A stretch of 64,000 nucleotides of DNA from DAOQTX01 sp035340715. GTDB lineage: Bacteria; Bacteroidota; Bacteroidia; AKYH767-A; OLB10. The stretch spans positions 1-64,000 of the forward strand of contig DAOQTX010000002.1 in the NCBI GenBank assembly GCA_035340715.1. The letters run 5' to 3'. The translations under genes were made by a program, and so were the position numbers. Shown here piece by piece: positions 26,579 through 34,474 of the stretch (positions within the stretch are counted from its first letter, which is position 1; each line of letters starts with the position of its first letter). The notes under the pieces are model-generated. The model ran no database searches and was not told the origin of the DNA. It was given only the letters and a program-made list of their open reading frames with translations.

Positions 26579-26661
26579 GTTCAACAGTTTTCGGCTGATA
26601 ACAAATACAAAGCTTAGTTTTTTCGATTGAATAATTTGTAACCTTGTCATCGAATCGATTT

Positions 26662-27912
26662 ATGGCAAGTCAAAAGCAAGATCCACTATCTTCATTAAGA
26701 AAACCAGCATTCCGATTTTTTGTTGCCGGTCGCTTTGGTCACTTCTTGGCCATACAAATGGTGATGACTACCATCAATTTGCAAATCTATTTTGAATACA
26801 TCAAAAACGTGTTTAAATTAGGTTTATTAGGTTTGGCAGAAGCTGTTCCATTTATACTGCTCAGTTTCTTTACAGGTCTTTTAGCCGATAAGTATTATCG
26901 CAAGAGACTTATACAGTATGGTCAAATTTTATTTTTTATACTAACCGTCATTCTGTATTTGTTTACCACATCTCATTTTGATTATTTGAAACAGTATGGA
27001 ACAACTCCAATTTTTATCATAGTTGTACTTTTGGGAGTTCAACGTGCTTTTATATCTCCTTCCATGCATGCATTCATGGCTCAACTCATTCCAAGGACAG
27101 ATTATGCCAATGCAGCTACTATCAACTCCAGTGCATTTCATATAGCGGCAATAGCTGGTCCTGCTATTAGTGGAATGCTCTATGCATGGGTTGGGGCAGG
27201 TACATCATATCTTATTTTTTTATCGATCATTGTTTTATCGTATCTGTCTATTCACAAAACACCGGACATTCCTGTTCCTAAAAGTGAAAGTAAAGAGACA
27301 GCTTGGCAAAAGGTTACTGCCGGCATAAAGTTTGTTTATCATAAGCAAGTTTTATTAAGTGCATTGACATTAGATTTATTTGCCGTTTTATTCGGAGGGG
27401 CAATTGCTTTAATGCCCGCATTTGCAGATCAAGTCTTGAATTCCGGTCCCGAAGTTGCTGGATGGCTCAGAACTGCTCCTGCTATTGGAGCATTGATCAT
27501 GACTGTTTATCTCATCTACCATCCGCCCATGACAAAAAGCGGAACGAAAATGTTATGGAATGTTGCAGGTTTCGGATTGGCTACAATTTTGTTTGCATTG
27601 TCAACAAACCTTTGGCTTAGCCTTTTTTTAATGATGCTCACTGGAGCTTTTGATATGGTGAGTGTAATGATTAGACATACCATTGTACAGTTATTGACAC
27701 CAGATGATATGCGTGGAAGGGTATCTGCTATCAACAGCATCTTTATCGGATCCAGCAATGAAATTGGTGCATTTGAAAGTGGCGTAGCAGCGCGTTTGCT
27801 CGGATTGATTCCTTCAGTAATATTCGGAGGAATGATGACTATAGCTACCGTTGGGGCAGTATCCTTAAAAGCACCGAAGCTGCGTAAGTTGAATATTTCC
27901 GAAATCCAATAA
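26662..27912 (+). CDS. MFS transporter
   Basis: A 416-aa major facilitator superfamily protein with about 12 hydrophobic segments. The loop 2-3 motif appears as GLLADKYYRKRLIQYGQ, a variant of G-x-x-x-D-R-x-G-R-R. It resembles the enterobactin-exporter/MFS_3 group (ends in DDMRGRVSAINSIFIGSSNEIGAFESG). The substrate is unknown; such proteins are often drug or siderophore exporters. ATG at 26662 is used rather than the in-frame TTG at 26644. Confidence 0.85.
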   Translation: MASQKQDPLSSLRKPAFRFFVAGRFGHFLAIQMVMTTINLQIYFEYIKNVFKLGLLGLAEAVPFILLSFFTGLLADKYYRKRLIQYGQILFFILTVILYLFTTSHFDYLKQYGTTPIFIIVVLLGVQRAFISPSMHAFMAQLIPRTDYANAATINSSAFHIAAIAGPAISGMLYAWVGAGTSYLIFLSIIVLSYLSIHKTPDIPVPKSESKETAWQKVTAGIKFVYHKQVLLSALTLDLFAVLFGGAIALMPAFADQVLNSGPEVAGWLRTAPAIGALIMTVYLIYHPPMTKSGTKMLWNVAGFGLATILFALSTNLWLSLFLMMLTGAFDMVSVMIRHTIVQLLTPDDMRGRVSAINSIFIGSSNEIGAFESGVAARLLGLIPSVIFGGMMTIATVGAVSLKAPKLRKLNISEIQ

Positions 27913-27935
27913 TCTTGAAATAAATTGATAAATGA

Positions 27936-27967
27936 TTTGCTTCTTAAAATCTTCAATGATATATTTG
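27936..27967 (+). promoter_or_regulatory. Bacteroidota promoter of the SPFH gene
   Basis: TTTG (27936-27939), a 20-nt spacer and TATATTTG (27960-27967) match both halves of the Bacteroidota sigma-ABfr consensus. The -7 box ends 21 nt before the ATG. This is the best full promoter seen in the window. Confidence 0.7.
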
Positions 27968-27988
27968 TGATATCAAAATAATATCACC

Positions 27989-28843
27989 ATGATCAGAGAA
28001 AAATTATACAAACCAATTTCAGGCTACCTTATGGTAGTAGTATCAATCGCTTTATTAATCTTTGCAATCTTTTGTTTTGTTCAATCTAATGTATTAGCAG
28101 GAATTGGATTGGCTGTATTAACCTTGTTCAGTTTGATTGGCTTATTTGTAGTTAATCCAAACGATAGCAAAGTATTGACCCTTTTTGGAACCTACTCTGG
28201 AACGGTTAAACAAAGTGGTTTTCAGTGGGTGAATCCATTTATGATGCGTAAGCACATTTCGCTTCGAGCGCGCAATTTAAATGGTCAATCTTTAAAAGTT
28301 AACGATATGGTAGGTAATCCTATTGAGATTGCCGCAGTTATTGTTTGGAGGGTTGAAGATACTGCTAAAGCTGCCTTTGAGGTAGATAACTATGTTCAGT
28401 ACGTCAATATCCAAAGCGAAGCGGCCGTACGGCATTTAGCAGGTGCATTTCCTTATGATGCTTTTGACGATCAACAAGCAGAAGTAACATTAAGGGCTGG
28501 AGCGGATAAAGTAAATCATATTTTGGAGCAAGAACTGAATGAGCGTTTAGCTCCAGCCGGAATAGTAGTCATCGAGGCACGAATCAGTCACTTGGCATAC
28601 TCACCTGAAATTGCGCAAGCGATGTTGCAGCGTCAACAAGCAACTGCTATTGTATCGGCCAGAATTAAAATTGTGGAAGGTGCAGTTGGGATGGTTGAAA
28701 TGGCACTTGAAAAATTGGCTGATAAAAAAGTTGTTGATCTAGATGAAGAACGAAAAGCAGCAATGGTATCCAATTTATTGGTCGTATTGTGTGGCGATAG
28801 AAATGCGTCACCGGTTGTAAATGCCGGAACCTTACATCACTAA
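27989..28843 (+). CDS. SPFH/band 7 domain membrane protein
   Basis: A 284-aa protein with two N-terminal membrane segments (about 13-55) followed by an SPFH (stomatin/prohibitin/flotillin) domain beginning at NPNDSKVLTLFGTYSGTVKQ. A helical C-terminal region follows. SPFH proteins oligomerise at membranes and scaffold proteases or lipid microdomains. The next gene, 11 bp on, encodes a ribbon-helix-helix protein; this pairing recurs in other bacteria as I recall. Confidence 0.9.
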   Translation: MIREKLYKPISGYLMVVVSIALLIFAIFCFVQSNVLAGIGLAVLTLFSLIGLFVVNPNDSKVLTLFGTYSGTVKQSGFQWVNPFMMRKHISLRARNLNGQSLKVNDMVGNPIEIAAVIVWRVEDTAKAAFEVDNYVQYVNIQSEAAVRHLAGAFPYDAFDDQQAEVTLRAGADKVNHILEQELNERLAPAGIVVIEARISHLAYSPEIAQAMLQRQQATAIVSARIKIVEGAVGMVEMALEKLADKKVVDLDEERKAAMVSNLLVVLCGDRNASPVVNAGTLHH

Positions 28844-28854
28844 GATTGCAAATA

Positions 28855-29019
28855 ATGAGTGCCAAAAAACCATTTGCTTTGCGTATCAGTTCTGAAATTA
28901 TGAAGGGTGTTGAGAAATGGGCTGCAGATGACTTTAGAAGTGTTAATGGTCAAATTGAGTATCTATTGCATAAAGCTTTGTTGGAAAGCAAAAGAATTAA
29001 AGAGAAAAAGAAAGAGTAA
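28855..29019 (+). CDS. Arc-like ribbon-helix-helix DNA-binding protein
   Basis: A 54-aa protein with the Arc/MetJ/CopG ribbon-helix-helix pattern. A short beta strand (PFALRISSEI) is followed by two helices (MKGVEKWAADDF and SVNGQIEYLLHKAL). The C-terminal tail is rich in Lys and Glu. RSVNGQIEYLL is the Arc-family turn. It starts 11 bp after the SPFH gene, so the two are probably cotranscribed. It may regulate the SPFH operon or bind the SPFH protein; this is inference. Confidence 0.85.
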   Translation: MSAKKPFALRISSEIMKGVEKWAADDFRSVNGQIEYLLHKALLESKRIKEKKKE

Positions 29020-29024
29020 GTGAA

Positions 29025-29717
29025 TTAAAGCAAAGACGATAACTCTTCTAGCTTATTTATTTTATAGGTGCTGGGAACTTTTGCTTTTTTATTATCTGGA
29101 TTAAACCAAACAGTGTCCCAACCCGAATTATATGCGCCATTAATATCGGTTTCTTCATTATCGCCAATCATTAAACAACTGCTGAAAATGGAACTGCATT
29201 TTTTTTCAGCGAATTTAAAAATCTGGGGATTCGGTTTTTGGTATCCTACTTCTTCCGATATTATGATATGATTAAAATGATCGATCAACCCTGAACTTAT
29301 TAGCTTTATATGTTGAACTTCTTTGAATCCATTGGTAATGATATGAAGTTTGTATTTTTCTTTTAATTGAGAAATTATCTCAAGAGCACCTGGAATGAGT
29401 TTTCCTCTGTAAGGAGATCGCTTAACATATTCATCAGCAAAAAATTGAGCAAGTTCTTTCGTGTTCTTAAAGTTCAGTTCTTTAAATACTTTTCTGAATC
29501 GTGTAATTCGTAACTCTTCTTTCTTAATTCTTCCTTGATGATACGCTTTCCATAATTCTTCATTGGTATGCTGGTAGATGCTAAAAAAGTGGTCAAATGG
29601 AGTAAACTCTTGTAAATGGGTTTCATTATACAATTCCAATAAGGTTTCTTTAGAATTATGATTAAAGTCCCATAAAGTGTGATCGAGATCAAAAAAAATA
29701 TGATCGTATTGGTTCAT
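29025..29717 (-). CDS. yjjG: HAD hydrolase, YjjG-type pyrimidine 5'-nucleotidase
   Basis: A 230-aa haloacid dehalogenase-fold phosphatase. Motif I is FFDLDHTLWDF (Asp10 nucleophile, Asp12). An alpha-helical C1 cap follows, then motif II in LHIITNGF, motif III Lys in YQKPNPQIF and motif IV GDNEETDINGAYNSGWDTVWF. This resembles YjjG, which dephosphorylates non-canonical pyrimidine nucleotides. It overlaps the preceding membrane-protein gene by 4 nt and is the last gene of the long wecB/upp operon. Confidence 0.85.
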   Translation of the reverse strand: MNQYDHIFFDLDHTLWDFNHNSKETLLELYNETHLQEFTPFDHFFSIYQHTNEELWKAYHQGRIKKEELRITRFRKVFKELNFKNTKELAQFFADEYVKRSPYRGKLIPGALEIISQLKEKYKLHIITNGFKEVQHIKLISSGLIDHFNHIIISEEVGYQKPNPQIFKFAEKKCSSIFSSCLMIGDNEETDINGAYNSGWDTVWFNPDNKKAKVPSTYKINKLEELSSLL

Positions 29718-30289
29718 TCAAATAGATTCTCTTGTAAAGATTTCAAAGTAAAAACATCGTATAACTCAAACAACGTTACCATTAGGACCGACCAAAATGT
29801 AATACTGATCAACATATAAAGAAATATTTTTCTTCGCTTTTCTACCAAACTATTTGCTACCACTGTGCCAATGGGAATGGATAATATTACTGGAGTAATG
29901 ATTGCAATACCGGCAAGGCCATACTTTTGCCAAATTTTTACCAAACGTCTATTTCGTTTTGTAAAAACTTTTTTCTCTTCAGCTTTTGTTATGTAAGTGT
30001 ATGTTACTTCAATATCGGAATTAGCATCGGTAATGGGTTTGGAAAAGGTATCCTTCTTCTTTCTTAGGCCGAAGCGAATGAATGAAAATATTTTCTTCCA
30101 AGCCATCAATATGTAAGGCGAGAAAAATGTGAACACAAATACGCCCAACATTCCACCACTAACGCAATATAATATGGTTTCAAAAAATCCGAAATCGTAC
30201 CTTGAATCGTAATACGCAAATGCAGGCCCTGCAACAAATTTAACACTGCTCAACAGGATTACCAGTAAGATTTTAACTAATTCGTTCAA
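29714..30289 (-). CDS. Integral membrane protein, possibly small multidrug export family
   Basis: A 191-aa protein with four hydrophobic segments: about 3-25, 38-62, 130-152 and 160-182. The middle cytoplasmic loop is very basic and has FTKRNRRLVKIWQKYGLAGI. The segment GIAIITPVILSIPIGTVVA recalls the small multidrug export (Sm_multidrug_ex) family, but the assignment is uncertain. It sits between upp (3 bp) and yjjG (4-nt overlap), so a role linked to pyrimidine salvage is possible but unproven. Confidence 0.6.
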   Translation of the reverse strand: MNELVKILLVILLSSVKFVAGPAFAYYDSRYDFGFFETILYCVSGGMLGVFVFTFFSPYILMAWKKIFSFIRFGLRKKKDTFSKPITDANSDIEVTYTYITKAEEKKVFTKRNRRLVKIWQKYGLAGIAIITPVILSIPIGTVVANSLVEKRRKIFLYMLISITFWSVLMVTLFELYDVFTLKSLQENLFE

Positions 30290-30292
30290 TGC

Positions 30293-30946
30293 TTACACTT
30301 TTGTTCCATAAGCTAAATCACCTGCATCTCCCAACCCGGGAACGATATAGGATTTAACTGTCAGTTCTTCATCAACTGCGGCTGTCCATATATGTGTGCC
30401 AAATGGAAGATGAGCTTTTACGTATTCTATTCCTTGTTTGCTTGAGATGGCAGAAACAAAATGTACTTGCGATGGTTTGCCTTTTTCTAAAAGCGCATTA
30501 AAAGCAACTACAGCAGAAGATCCGGTTGCCAACATAGGATCACTAATAATTACGATTCGATTGTCGAGTGAAGGTGCAGAGAGGTACTCGAATTTTATTT
30601 CGAATGAACCATCTTTGTGATGATGTCGATAAGCCGAAACAAATGCATTGTCCGCACGGTCGAAATAATTTAAAAGACCTTGATGGAGAGGAATGCCCGC
30701 TCTTAAAATAGTAGCTAAAACCGGCTGTTGATCAGGATAATTTATCTTCGCAATGCCCAGTGGAGTAGTAGTCTCAATTGTTTCATAACTCAATTGCTTA
30801 CTCAGTTCATATGCAATGACTTCACCAATTCGTTCTAAATTCCTTCTAAAGCGCATACGGTCGTTTTGAATTTTTACATCTCTTATCTCACCAAGAAAAA
30901 CATTTAGAATAGAATTGTCTGTGTTGAGTATGTGTAGTGTTGACAT
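30293..30946 (-). CDS. upp: Uracil phosphoribosyltransferase
   Basis: Converts uracil and PRPP to UMP in pyrimidine salvage. The 217-aa protein has the PRPP loop VIISDPMLATGSSAV (about 130-145), the family-specific end VPGLGDAGDLAYGTK that binds uracil, and TILRAGIPLHQGL. It lies 3 bp after the SDR gene and 3 bp before a membrane protein, inside the long minus-strand operon. Confidence 0.95.
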   Translation of the reverse strand: MSTLHILNTDNSILNVFLGEIRDVKIQNDRMRFRRNLERIGEVIAYELSKQLSYETIETTTPLGIAKINYPDQQPVLATILRAGIPLHQGLLNYFDRADNAFVSAYRHHHKDGSFEIKFEYLSAPSLDNRIVIISDPMLATGSSAVVAFNALLEKGKPSQVHFVSAISSKQGIEYVKAHLPFGTHIWTAAVDEELTVKSYIVPGLGDAGDLAYGTKV

Positions 30947-30949
30947 ATA

Positions 30950-31663
30950 TTAGTATAAACCTCCGTTAATATGAATATTTTGACCTGTAATGTAATTTGA
31001 TTGTTCTTGTAAAAGATACAGTAAACAATTGATAATGTTTAACGGATCACCTAATATTTTTTTTGGAATTTTATTGATGATCTCATTTGTTTGCTCTGAA
31101 TTGAGTTCGCTAATCATACCCGTGTTAAAGTAACCGGGTGATATTTGATTAACAGTGATATTGGTTTTGGCCGTTTCTAATGCCAGAGATTTGGTTAAAC
31201 CCCATAAACCTGATTTCGATGCTGCATACGCAGAGGCCCCAGCTACTCCGGTACTTGCTACTATACTTGAAATATTTATTATTCTACCAAACTGGTTTTG
31301 CTTCATTATTGGAATTACATACTTTGAACATAAAAGTGGAGCTGTTAAATTTACCGCCAAAGTATCGTTCCATCTTTGCAGATCAATCTTCCAACTAATG
31401 GCATTGTAGTTCACTCCTGCATTATTTATCAATACATCAATTTTACCGTGTTGTTGTATCGCATCATTAATTCCCTTTTGAATTTGATCTTCATCTCTTA
31501 AATCAACTTTATGCAAACTAATGCTTTGATCAGTTAATAGAGTAGGTGAGGGCTCATTCTGTAAATAGAATAGTGCAAGTGAATAGCCTGCCTTTGCTAA
31601 TCCTTGAGCTAGAGCTGTTCCCAATCCTCCTGATGAACCTGTGATGAGTGCGACCTTTTTCAT
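30950..31663 (-). CDS. SDR family oxidoreductase (FabG-like)
   Basis: A 237-aa classical short-chain dehydrogenase. It has the dinucleotide motif TGSSGGLGTAL, the structural NNAG (LINNAG), the catalytic Ser in NISSIVAST and the YAASKSG dyad. C-terminal GQNIHINGGLY is FabG-like. Position inside an amino-sugar/glycan operon suggests a sugar or acyl reductase rather than core FabG, but the substrate is unknown. It overlaps the FemAB-like gene by 4 nt and precedes upp by 3 bp. Confidence 0.85.
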   Translation of the reverse strand: MKKVALITGSSGGLGTALAQGLAKAGYSLALFYLQNEPSPTLLTDQSISLHKVDLRDEDQIQKGINDAIQQHGKIDVLINNAGVNYNAISWKIDLQRWNDTLAVNLTAPLLCSKYVIPIMKQNQFGRIINISSIVASTGVAGASAYAASKSGLWGLTKSLALETAKTNITVNQISPGYFNTGMISELNSEQTNEIINKIPKKILGDPLNIINCLLYLLQEQSNYITGQNIHINGGLY

Positions 31664-32556
31664 TTTGTTATACCTAATATGCTTTTGATCGATTTGTTTT
31701 GCAAGCGTAAATATACAAAGTCATCTGCTCCAAACCCCTTAAAAAATTGTGCAACACCTTTTACTGAGGATCCCCCAAAATCAAAACAGTCATATTTGTC
31801 TTTGTAATATTGTATGGCATCATACATGAGCAGATGCATTGATCCGCTTTTCTTGCCTTGATCACTGCTGCCTCCTTTTAAATACGTCACACATTTACCT
31901 GATATAATAAAACAAGCAGCGGCACAAACATTTCCTTCCAAGTCCACCACTTCCCAAAATTCAGCTTTTTGTTTTTGTTGGAGTTGTTTCATTAAATTCT
32001 CAAGAACATTTAAGTGATCACTCTGCAATTCTTTTATTTGATTAAAAGCTGAGCTTTTGAATAAATTCATCACTGATTCTAGTGATCCATTGATCGTTCT
32101 ATGTGACAAGCGTTTTGATTTCTTTATGTTGCGAACATGGTTTTCAGAAAATGTACTTATCAAATCTATTGATCTATCTTTAAAGGAAATGGCTTGATAA
32201 TGACGTTCACTGATTTTTGTGTTAATCGGTATTTCAATGGGCCTTTGCTCCACTTGGATGTCAAAGGTTCTATACGTTTTAAAAAGAGTAGTATAGAATG
32301 GATTGGGATCTATATCTTCTTTGCTGTGGATGGAAATATACCTGCTGAAAATAGGTTGGCTTAAGTAACTATATCCAAATTTGCTCTGTTCAGGCACGGG
32401 CATCACTGCTTTATAATCTCCATGTATCAGGCCCTTCCAATTGGTATTTAAAGAGTCTAGGTAAATGCTCTCAGAAAAGATAGATGCATTTTTTGATTCT
32501 AAAATACATTGATCCCACCTTGAACGGTTTATATTCTCATTATGAATCAGATTCAT
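31660..32556 (-). CDS. FemAB/GNAT-like aminoacyl- or acyltransferase
   Basis: A 298-aa protein of the FemAB-related acyl-CoA/aminoacyl-tRNA transferase superfamily, judged by its two-half layout. The C-terminal GNAT-like part contains VCAACFIISGKCVTYLKGGS, then MHLLMYDAIQYYKDK, and ends FDFGGSSVKGVAQFFKGFGA. FemAB-like proteins transfer amino acids or acyl groups to amino groups on glycans or peptides. Overlaps of 4 nt on both sides place it in an operon with deacetylase-like and AAC(3)-like genes. The exact substrate is unknown. Confidence 0.7.
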   Translation of the reverse strand: MNLIHNENINRSRWDQCILESKNASIFSESIYLDSLNTNWKGLIHGDYKAVMPVPEQSKFGYSYLSQPIFSRYISIHSKEDIDPNPFYTTLFKTYRTFDIQVEQRPIEIPINTKISERHYQAISFKDRSIDLISTFSENHVRNIKKSKRLSHRTINGSLESVMNLFKSSAFNQIKELQSDHLNVLENLMKQLQQKQKAEFWEVVDLEGNVCAAACFIISGKCVTYLKGGSSDQGKKSGSMHLLMYDAIQYYKDKYDCFDFGGSSVKGVAQFFKGFGADDFVYLRLQNKSIKSILGITK

Positions 32557-33545
32557 ACATTACTTTTTAAAAAATACTCATAGTTAACAAACTCATGTTT
32601 GTCGCAATTATTTTTGATGAAAGTATGCAATCGATTAAACGAATACTCACTCATAGCTTTAGGATGTGAGAGGACCACCATACAATCCTTTCCATCTTTT
32701 AAGATTTGCTTTTGACTTTTATTTAAAAGTCTTGCGTTATATCCATCCACACTAATATATTGTCTGGTTCTTTGAGTTAATATTCTCTGTCTAAATCCCT
32801 TTTCCATTATGGGCAATCCATCTCCTATGGGTTTGTGTAAGCGTGGATTCAATCTTCCCAACACATATAATATCCAATAAAAAGTAGGGTTTACCATTCT
32901 ACTCGAAACTGGAATCTCCAAGAAGGATCCATTGTGATCTTCCTCAGCCGGATTGTCTTCAAAACGATATTGACATTTATCGGGTGCCGATCTAAAATCA
33001 TATTCGTAATGCTCACTGCTTTTATATTCATTCACAATCACAGATGAATCTATTCGAATATTAAGATCAATAAGAGCTTGCTTAAAATAGGAGAACGGTT
33101 GAATACACCATCCACCGGCTCTGAAAGCTGATCCTAACTTGATATTATGTTTTTGAATGGAATGAGCATATTTAAGTATTATTTGCTTCGCTTCTGCTTT
33201 ATTGAAATCGGATAATTTGTAACGATGCGTGTTAAAGATCCATTTCGTTTCCTCCAAAACTGCATCTTCCCAATGCGGATGAACATGCAAATACACTGAA
33301 CTTTCGGATTCATTGATTGAGATTAAATGACTTAATAATTTTTGATGCTGTTCTTTTGCATAAATATTGTTTTCTTTCTGCTCTTCAAGTTTACTGATCA
33401 ATCCTGCATCAAAAAAGAAATTAAATGGAATAGAAAACTCCTTGCTTATTTTTAGCAAGCGTTCACCAGGTTGTATGATGCATTTTTCTACGCTCCCGCT
33501 TTGTCCAAAGTATAATTCATGATCAAATGTGAGAAGGATCTTCAT
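32553..33545 (-). CDS. Polysaccharide-deacetylase-like protein
   Basis: A 330-aa cytoplasmic protein with features of the NodB/polysaccharide deacetylase superfamily. The N-terminal strand ILLTFDHELYFG holds a candidate metal/catalytic Asp, FFFDAGLISKLEE is the second strand, SSVYLHVHPHWED a His-rich metal region, and LGSAFRAGGWCIQPF an Arg-containing motif. It has no signal peptide, so it would act inside the cell, perhaps on a nucleotide-linked or lipid-linked sugar. It overlaps neighbours by 4 nt on each side. Confidence 0.65.
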   Translation of the reverse strand: MKILLTFDHELYFGQSGSVEKCIIQPGERLLKISKEFSIPFNFFFDAGLISKLEEQKENNIYAKEQHQKLLSHLISINESESSVYLHVHPHWEDAVLEETKWIFNTHRYKLSDFNKAEAKQIILKYAHSIQKHNIKLGSAFRAGGWCIQPFSYFKQALIDLNIRIDSSVIVNEYKSSEHYEYDFRSAPDKCQYRFEDNPAEEDHNGSFLEIPVSSRMVNPTFYWILYVLGRLNPRLHKPIGDGLPIMEKGFRQRILTQRTRQYISVDGYNARLLNKSQKQILKDGKDCMVVLSHPKAMSEYSFNRLHTFIKNNCDKHEFVNYEYFLKSNV

Positions 33546-34474
33546 GCTTGCGAGTCTATTCCTAATGGATGATACATGGTTACTTTATTAGCCAAATAAG
33601 CATCGACCATGACTTGATGTAGCTTGTATGCATCAAGTACAATACATTTTGCTTTTCCAATTTGAATTTCTTTCAAAACGTTTTCTTTTATAAAAATTGG
33701 CTTCAATGCATCGCAATCTCTGGTTGAAGAAACTGTTGGATCATGCACTTTTGTTTTCATGATATGTGCATTACCATTATCATCAATCATTTTAACTTCG
33801 TATGTTGTATTAAGATAGACTGGAAGATTGAATTCTTTTATGTCCTCTAACGTATGCAAATTGGTTAAACTTTGATTCATAGTTACTCCAATGAGTAAAA
33901 TCTTTCCATTTTGATTACAAAGTTTTCTGAAGGGACTATTTTCAGAAAATGGTGTTAATTCTCCAAAATGTGAGTTGGTTAAATGATCCGCCAAGGGACC
34001 TCTTGCACAGACGGGATGTGTAGGATGAAAGCTTCTTTTTACTCCAGGCATTTTTCTGAATATCTCAGTAACCATACCCATTTGCGAAGGTGTATTCAAT
34101 TGATCAAATGTAAAGTTTCCCTTTTGAATGGTTGTAGCAGCATCTTCTCGTATAGGGAAGGAGGGCATGGCTAAGGTTCCATTTGTCCCTATGCAATGTA
34201 ACAAGGCTTCGATTAGAGTGTTTGCACCATTTTCAATTTTACCAATTTTTCTCAGCGAGCTATGAACCATAAGCAAATCATCATTTGTGATTCCGGCTTC
34301 TATTAAATCTTGAATAAGATCTTCTTTGCTTAAGACTGATTCGGTTGAAAGGTAATTTCGGAAAATATTACGTGATTTACGCTTAGCAGATCTCAGAAAT
34401 GAAAAAACTGATGGGAATGACTTTCTGAATTTTCCATGCAGAAGCATAAAGTATTTATTTTCATACAAGCTCAT
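33542..34474 (-). CDS. AAC(3)-fold N-acetyltransferase-like protein
   Basis: A 310-aa protein of the aminoglycoside 3-N-acetyltransferase superfamily: LLMVHSSLRKIGKIENGANT, GTLAMPSFP and the conserved HPTHPVCARGPLADHL with the catalytic His. Another motif is LIGVTMNQSLTNLHTLED. Chromosomal homologues in glycan loci are thought to acylate amino sugars. The operon context (UDP-GlcNAc 2-epimerase, deacetylases) favours that over drug resistance. It overlaps both neighbours by 4 nt. Confidence 0.8.
   Translation of the reverse strand: MSLYENKYFMLLHGKFRKSFPSVFSFLRSAKRKSRNIFRNYLSTESVLSKEDLIQDLIEAGITNDDLLMVHSSLRKIGKIENGANTLIEALLHCIGTNGTLAMPSFPIREDAATTIQKGNFTFDQLNTPSQMGMVTEIFRKMPGVKRSFHPTHPVCARGPLADHLTNSHFGELTPFSENSPFRKLCNQNGKILLIGVTMNQSLTNLHTLEDIKEFNLPVYLNTTYEVKMIDDNGNAHIMKTKVHDPTVSSTRDCDALKPIFIKENVLKEIQIGKAKCIVLDAYKLHQVMVDAYLANKVTMYHPLGIDSQA

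Noticed and set aside
33542..34474. Aminoglycoside N3-acetyltransferase as an antibiotic resistance gene
   Set aside because: It sits inside a glycan-type operon with coupled neighbours and no mobile-element signs. The fold is shared with non-resistance acyltransferases, so resistance is not supported.
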